This document shows positions 61,285 to 64,000 of a DNA stretch of 64,000 bases, one piece after another (the stretch's first letter is position 1; each line of letters opens with the position of its first letter). The stretch comes from Nomia melanderi (lineage: Eukaryota > Arthropoda > Insecta > Hymenoptera > Halictidae). Below the pieces are notes generated by a model. It was not told the DNA's origin, ran no database searches, and saw only the letters and a list, made by a program, of their open reading frames with translations. The translations under genes were made by a program, and so were the position numbers. The stretch spans positions 1 to 64,000 of the forward strand of contig NW_027475304.1 in the NCBI RefSeq assembly GCF_051020985.1, read 5' to 3'.

Positions 61285-62509
61285 AGGGGCCGAGAAAACC
61301 ACCGTCTCATGGGGCCGGACTGTCAGGGTCAGGGAAAAATCCATTATATATCTGGTGATATCTCGGGTGCTATTAGAGATAGCATAATAAACCAAAGTGC
61401 ATTGTCTGCAGGAGACCCTGGCGCATAAATCTGTGCAGCACGAACGACCTCGGACCATCATGGGCGGAGAAAATTACAGCTTTTCGGTATCCGTCGCCCA
61501 AGGTCATGTAAAAATCCGGCATATATCTGTTGATATCTCGGGTGCCATTGCAGATAGCGCGATAAATCAAAGTGCATTGTCTACAGGAAGCCCTGGCGCC
61601 TGAATCTGTGCAGCGGGAACGACCTCGGACCACCAGGGGCCGAGAAAACCACCGACACATGGCGCCGGACCCACAGGGTCAGGGAAAAATCCAATACATA
61701 TCTGGTGATATCTAGGGTGCTCTTAGATATAGCGCACTAAACGAAAGTGAATTATCTGCAGGGGGCCCTGACGCATGAATCTGTGCAGCGGGAACGACCT
61801 CGGACCACCAGAGACCGAGAAAATCACCGACGCATGGGGCCGGACACCCAAGGTTATGTAAAAATCCAGGATGTATCTAATGGTCCCTCGGGTGCTATTA
61901 GAGATAGCGCAATAAATCAAAGTGAATTATCTGCAGGAGGTCCTGGCGCATGCATCTGTGCAGCGGGAACGACCTCGGAGCACCAGGGGCCGAGAAAACC
62001 ACCGTCTCATGGGGCCGGACACTCGGGATCAGGGAAAAATCCAATATATATCTGGTGATATCTCGGGTGCTCTTAGAGATAGCGCACTAAACCAAAGTGA
62101 ATTATCTGCAGGAGGCCCTGGCGCATGAATCTGTGCAGCGGGATCGACCTCAGACCACCAGGGACCGAGGTAATCACCGGCACATGGGGCCGGACTGTCA
62201 GGGTCAGGGAAAAATCCAATATATATCTGGCGGTATCTCGGGTGCTATTAGATATAGCGCAATAAACCAAAGTGCATTGTCCGTAGGAGGCCCTTGCGCA
62301 TGAATCTGTGCAGCGGGAACAACCTTGGACCACCAGGGGCCGACAAAACCACCGTCTCATGGGGCCGGACTGTCAGGGTCAGGAAAAAATCCAATATATA
62401 TCTGGTGATATCTCGGGTGCTATTACATATAGCGCAATAAATCAAAGTGCATTGTCCGTAGGAGGCCCTTGCGCATGAATCTGTGCAGCGGGAACAACCT
62501 CGGACCACC
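61285..62509 (+). repeat. Seven-monomer higher-order repeat, 1,225 bp, copy 2
   Basis: Partner of 60060-61284. Similarity to the start of a third copy continues only to about 62555, where AAAATCCAATATATATC replaces AAAATCCATTATATATC. Confidence 0.92.
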
Positions 62510-64000
62510 AGGGGCCGACAAAACCACCGTCTCATGGGGCCGGACTGTCAGGGTCAGGAAAAAATCCAATATATATCTGGTGATATCTCGGGTGCTATTA
62601 CAGATAGCGCAATAAATGAAAGTGCATTGTCTGTAGGAGGCCCTGGCGCATGAATCTGTGCAGCGGGATCGACCTCGGACCGCCAGGGGCCGAGAAAACC
62701 ACCGACACATGGGGCCGGACAGTCAGGGTCAGGCAAAAATCAAATATATATCTGGTGATATCTCGGGTGCTATTAGAGATAGCGCAATAAACCAAAGTGA
62801 ATTATCTGCTGGAGGCCCCAGCGCATGAATCTGTGCAGCGGGAACGACCTCGGACCACCAGGGGCCGAGAAAACTACCGTCTCATGGGGCCGGACACTCG
62901 GGGTCAGGGAAAAATCCAATATATATCTGGTGATATCTCGGGTGCTATTAGAGATAGCGCAATAAACCAAAGTGCATTGTCTGCAGGAGGCCCTGGCGCA
63001 TGAATCTGTGCAGCGGGAACGACCTCGGACCACGAGGGACCGAGAAAACCATCGACACATGGGGCCGGAATGTCAGGGTCAAGGAAAAATCCAATATATA
63101 TCTGGTGATATCTCGGGTACTATTAGAGATAGCGAAATAAATCAAAGTGCATTGTCTGCAGGAGGCCCTAGCGCATGAATCTGTGCAGCGGGAACGACCT
63201 CGGACCCCCAGAGGTCGAGAAAACCACCGTCTCATGGGGCCGGACACTTAGGGTCTGCGGAAAATCCAATATATATATGGTGATATCTCGGGTGCTACTA
63301 CAGATAGCGCAATAAATCAAAGTGCATTGTCTGTAGGTGGCACTGGCGAATGATTCTGGGCAGCAGGAACGACCTCGGACCACCAGGCGCCGAGAAAATT
63401 ACAGATATTCGGAATCCGTCAACCAAGGTCATGTAAAAATCCAGCATATATCTGGTGATATCTCGGGTGCTATTACAGACAGCGCAATAAATCAAAGTGC
63501 ACTGTCTGTAGGAGGCACTGGCGAATGAATCTCTGCAGCAGGAACTACCTCGGACCACCAGGGGCCGAGAAAATCACCGTCTCATGGGGCCGGACTGTCA
63601 GGGTCAGGGAAAAATCTAACATATATCTGGTGATATCCAGGTGCTATTACAGATAGCGCACTAAAGCAAAGTGAATTATCTGCAGGGGGCCCTGGCGCAT
63701 GAATCTGTGCAGCGGGAACGACCTCGGACCACCAGGGGCAGAGAAAACCACCGACACATGGGGCCGGACTGTCAGGGTCGGGGAAAAATCCAATATATAT
63801 CTGGTGATATCTCGGGTGCTATTAGAGATAGCGCAACAACCCAACGTGAATTATCTGCACGAGGCCCTGGCGCATGAATCTGTGCAGCGGGAACGGTCTC
63901 GGACCACCAGGGGCCGACAAAACCACCGTCTCATGGGGCCGGACTGTCAGGGTCAGGGAAAAATCCAATATATATCTGGTGATATCTCGGGTGCTATTAC
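62510..64000 (+). repeat. Terminal irregular satellite segment, open at the window end
   Basis: About eight and a half monomers without a clear period. 62600-62710 resembles 53151-53260 (shared AATGAAAGTGCATTG). A B-type cassette lies near 63398. A small deletion at about 63637 turns GATATCTCGGGTGC into GATATCCAGGTGC. The last base falls inside a monomer, in GTGCTATTAC, so the array continues. Confidence 0.85.

Larger units (their letters stand above)
2743..64000 (+). repeat. 175-bp satellite DNA array, about 350 monomers, head to tail
   Basis: Landmarks recur every 175 bp (sometimes 174 or 176) in one orientation: GCGCATGAATCTGTGCAGCG, ACCTCGGACCACCAGG, GGCCGAGAAAA, AAAAATCCA, GATATCTCGGG, GATAGCGCAATAAA and ATCTGCAGGAGGCCC. 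For example GCGCAT falls at 2755, 2930 and 3105. Most monomers keep a CTGCAG and a GATATC site, so PstI and EcoRV should give a 175-bp ladder. Base composition is balanced and CpG is frequent (nine in a typical monomer). Monomers are grouped into several levels of higher-order repeat, listed separately. I do not recognise the family. The length is close to that of primate alpha satellite, but I see no sequence resemblance to it. Confidence 0.98.

Noticed and set aside
2743..64000. Several hundred open frames of 60-157 codons on both strands, with recurring peptides such as MNYLQEALAHESVQR or SRDITRY-like strings
   Set aside because: They recur every 175 bp in step with the satellite. Many plus-strand ones start at GTG (in GTGAATTATCTG or GTGCATTGTCTG), which is not a usual eukaryotic start. 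175 is not divisible by three, so frames rotate from monomer to monomer. The longest ones occur where a 174-bp or 132-bp monomer happens to keep the frame. They are by-products of a GC-balanced repeat, not genes.
2743..64000. CRISPR array
   Set aside because: The repeat is continuous head-to-tail with a 175-bp period and no unique spacers between short identical repeats, and there are no cas genes.
2743..64000. CENP-B box
   Set aside because: I tested candidates around TTCGGTATCCGTCACCC (B cassette), GATATCTCGGG and GCAGCGGGA on both strands against NTTCGNNNNANNCGGGN. The essential A and CGGG positions are not met together in any.
2743..64000. Primate alpha satellite, because of the similar monomer length and two-state centre
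   Set aside because: Only the length (175 against about 171) and the idea of two box types agree. I see no sequence resemblance, and this monomer is far richer in CpG and in GC.

Overview
The window is non-coding satellite DNA from end to end. I support no protein-coding gene, rRNA, tRNA or CRISPR array in it. It suggests a eukaryotic heterochromatic block, most likely centromeric or pericentromeric (subtelomeric is possible), from a long-read assembly able to cross such arrays. I do not recognise the satellite family and cannot name the species. The centromere assignment is inference from architecture only: a short monomer, layered higher-order repeats (HORs) and a diverged array edge.

Layout. 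(1) 1-2742 is an AT-rich array of a ten-base unit, consensus TATATAGTTT, with larger blocks duplicated inside it. (2) At about 2743 it changes abruptly into a 175-bp, GC-balanced, CpG-rich satellite that runs to the end of the window, about 350 monomers, all in one orientation and with no inserted transposon that I could find. (3) 2743-4474 holds diverged edge monomers. (4) 4475-6572 is a six-monomer HOR in two almost identical copies of 1,049 bp. (5) 6573-7942 is irregular. (6) 7943-29755 is the dominant structure: a roughly 60-monomer HOR of 10,453 bp, in two full copies plus the first 907 bp of a third. (7) 29756-35252 is irregular with small local duplications. (8) 35253-42600 is a 25-monomer HOR (4,374 bp) followed by a 17-monomer deletion derivative (2,974 bp). 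(9) 42601-48072 is irregular. (10) 48073-59646 is a rearranged family built on a six-monomer (1,050 bp) theme. (11) 60060-62509 is a seven-monomer HOR (1,225 bp) in two copies, with a third, older copy near 52009-53115. (12) 62510-64000 is irregular, and the array continues beyond the window.

Each monomer is a mosaic of a few interchangeable sequence blocks. The clearest is a central cassette of about 50 bp that exists in two very different forms, here called A (CCACCGTCTCATGGGG...) and B (TTACAGATTTTCGG...). Three short dyads follow one another in nearly every monomer. Copies of the large HOR differ by a handful of substitutions, by whole-monomer gains and losses, and by one patch that looks like gene conversion. 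The window therefore records how such an array is rearranged and homogenised. Nothing acts as a gene here; any function would be structural or through non-coding transcripts, and the sequence alone does not show it.
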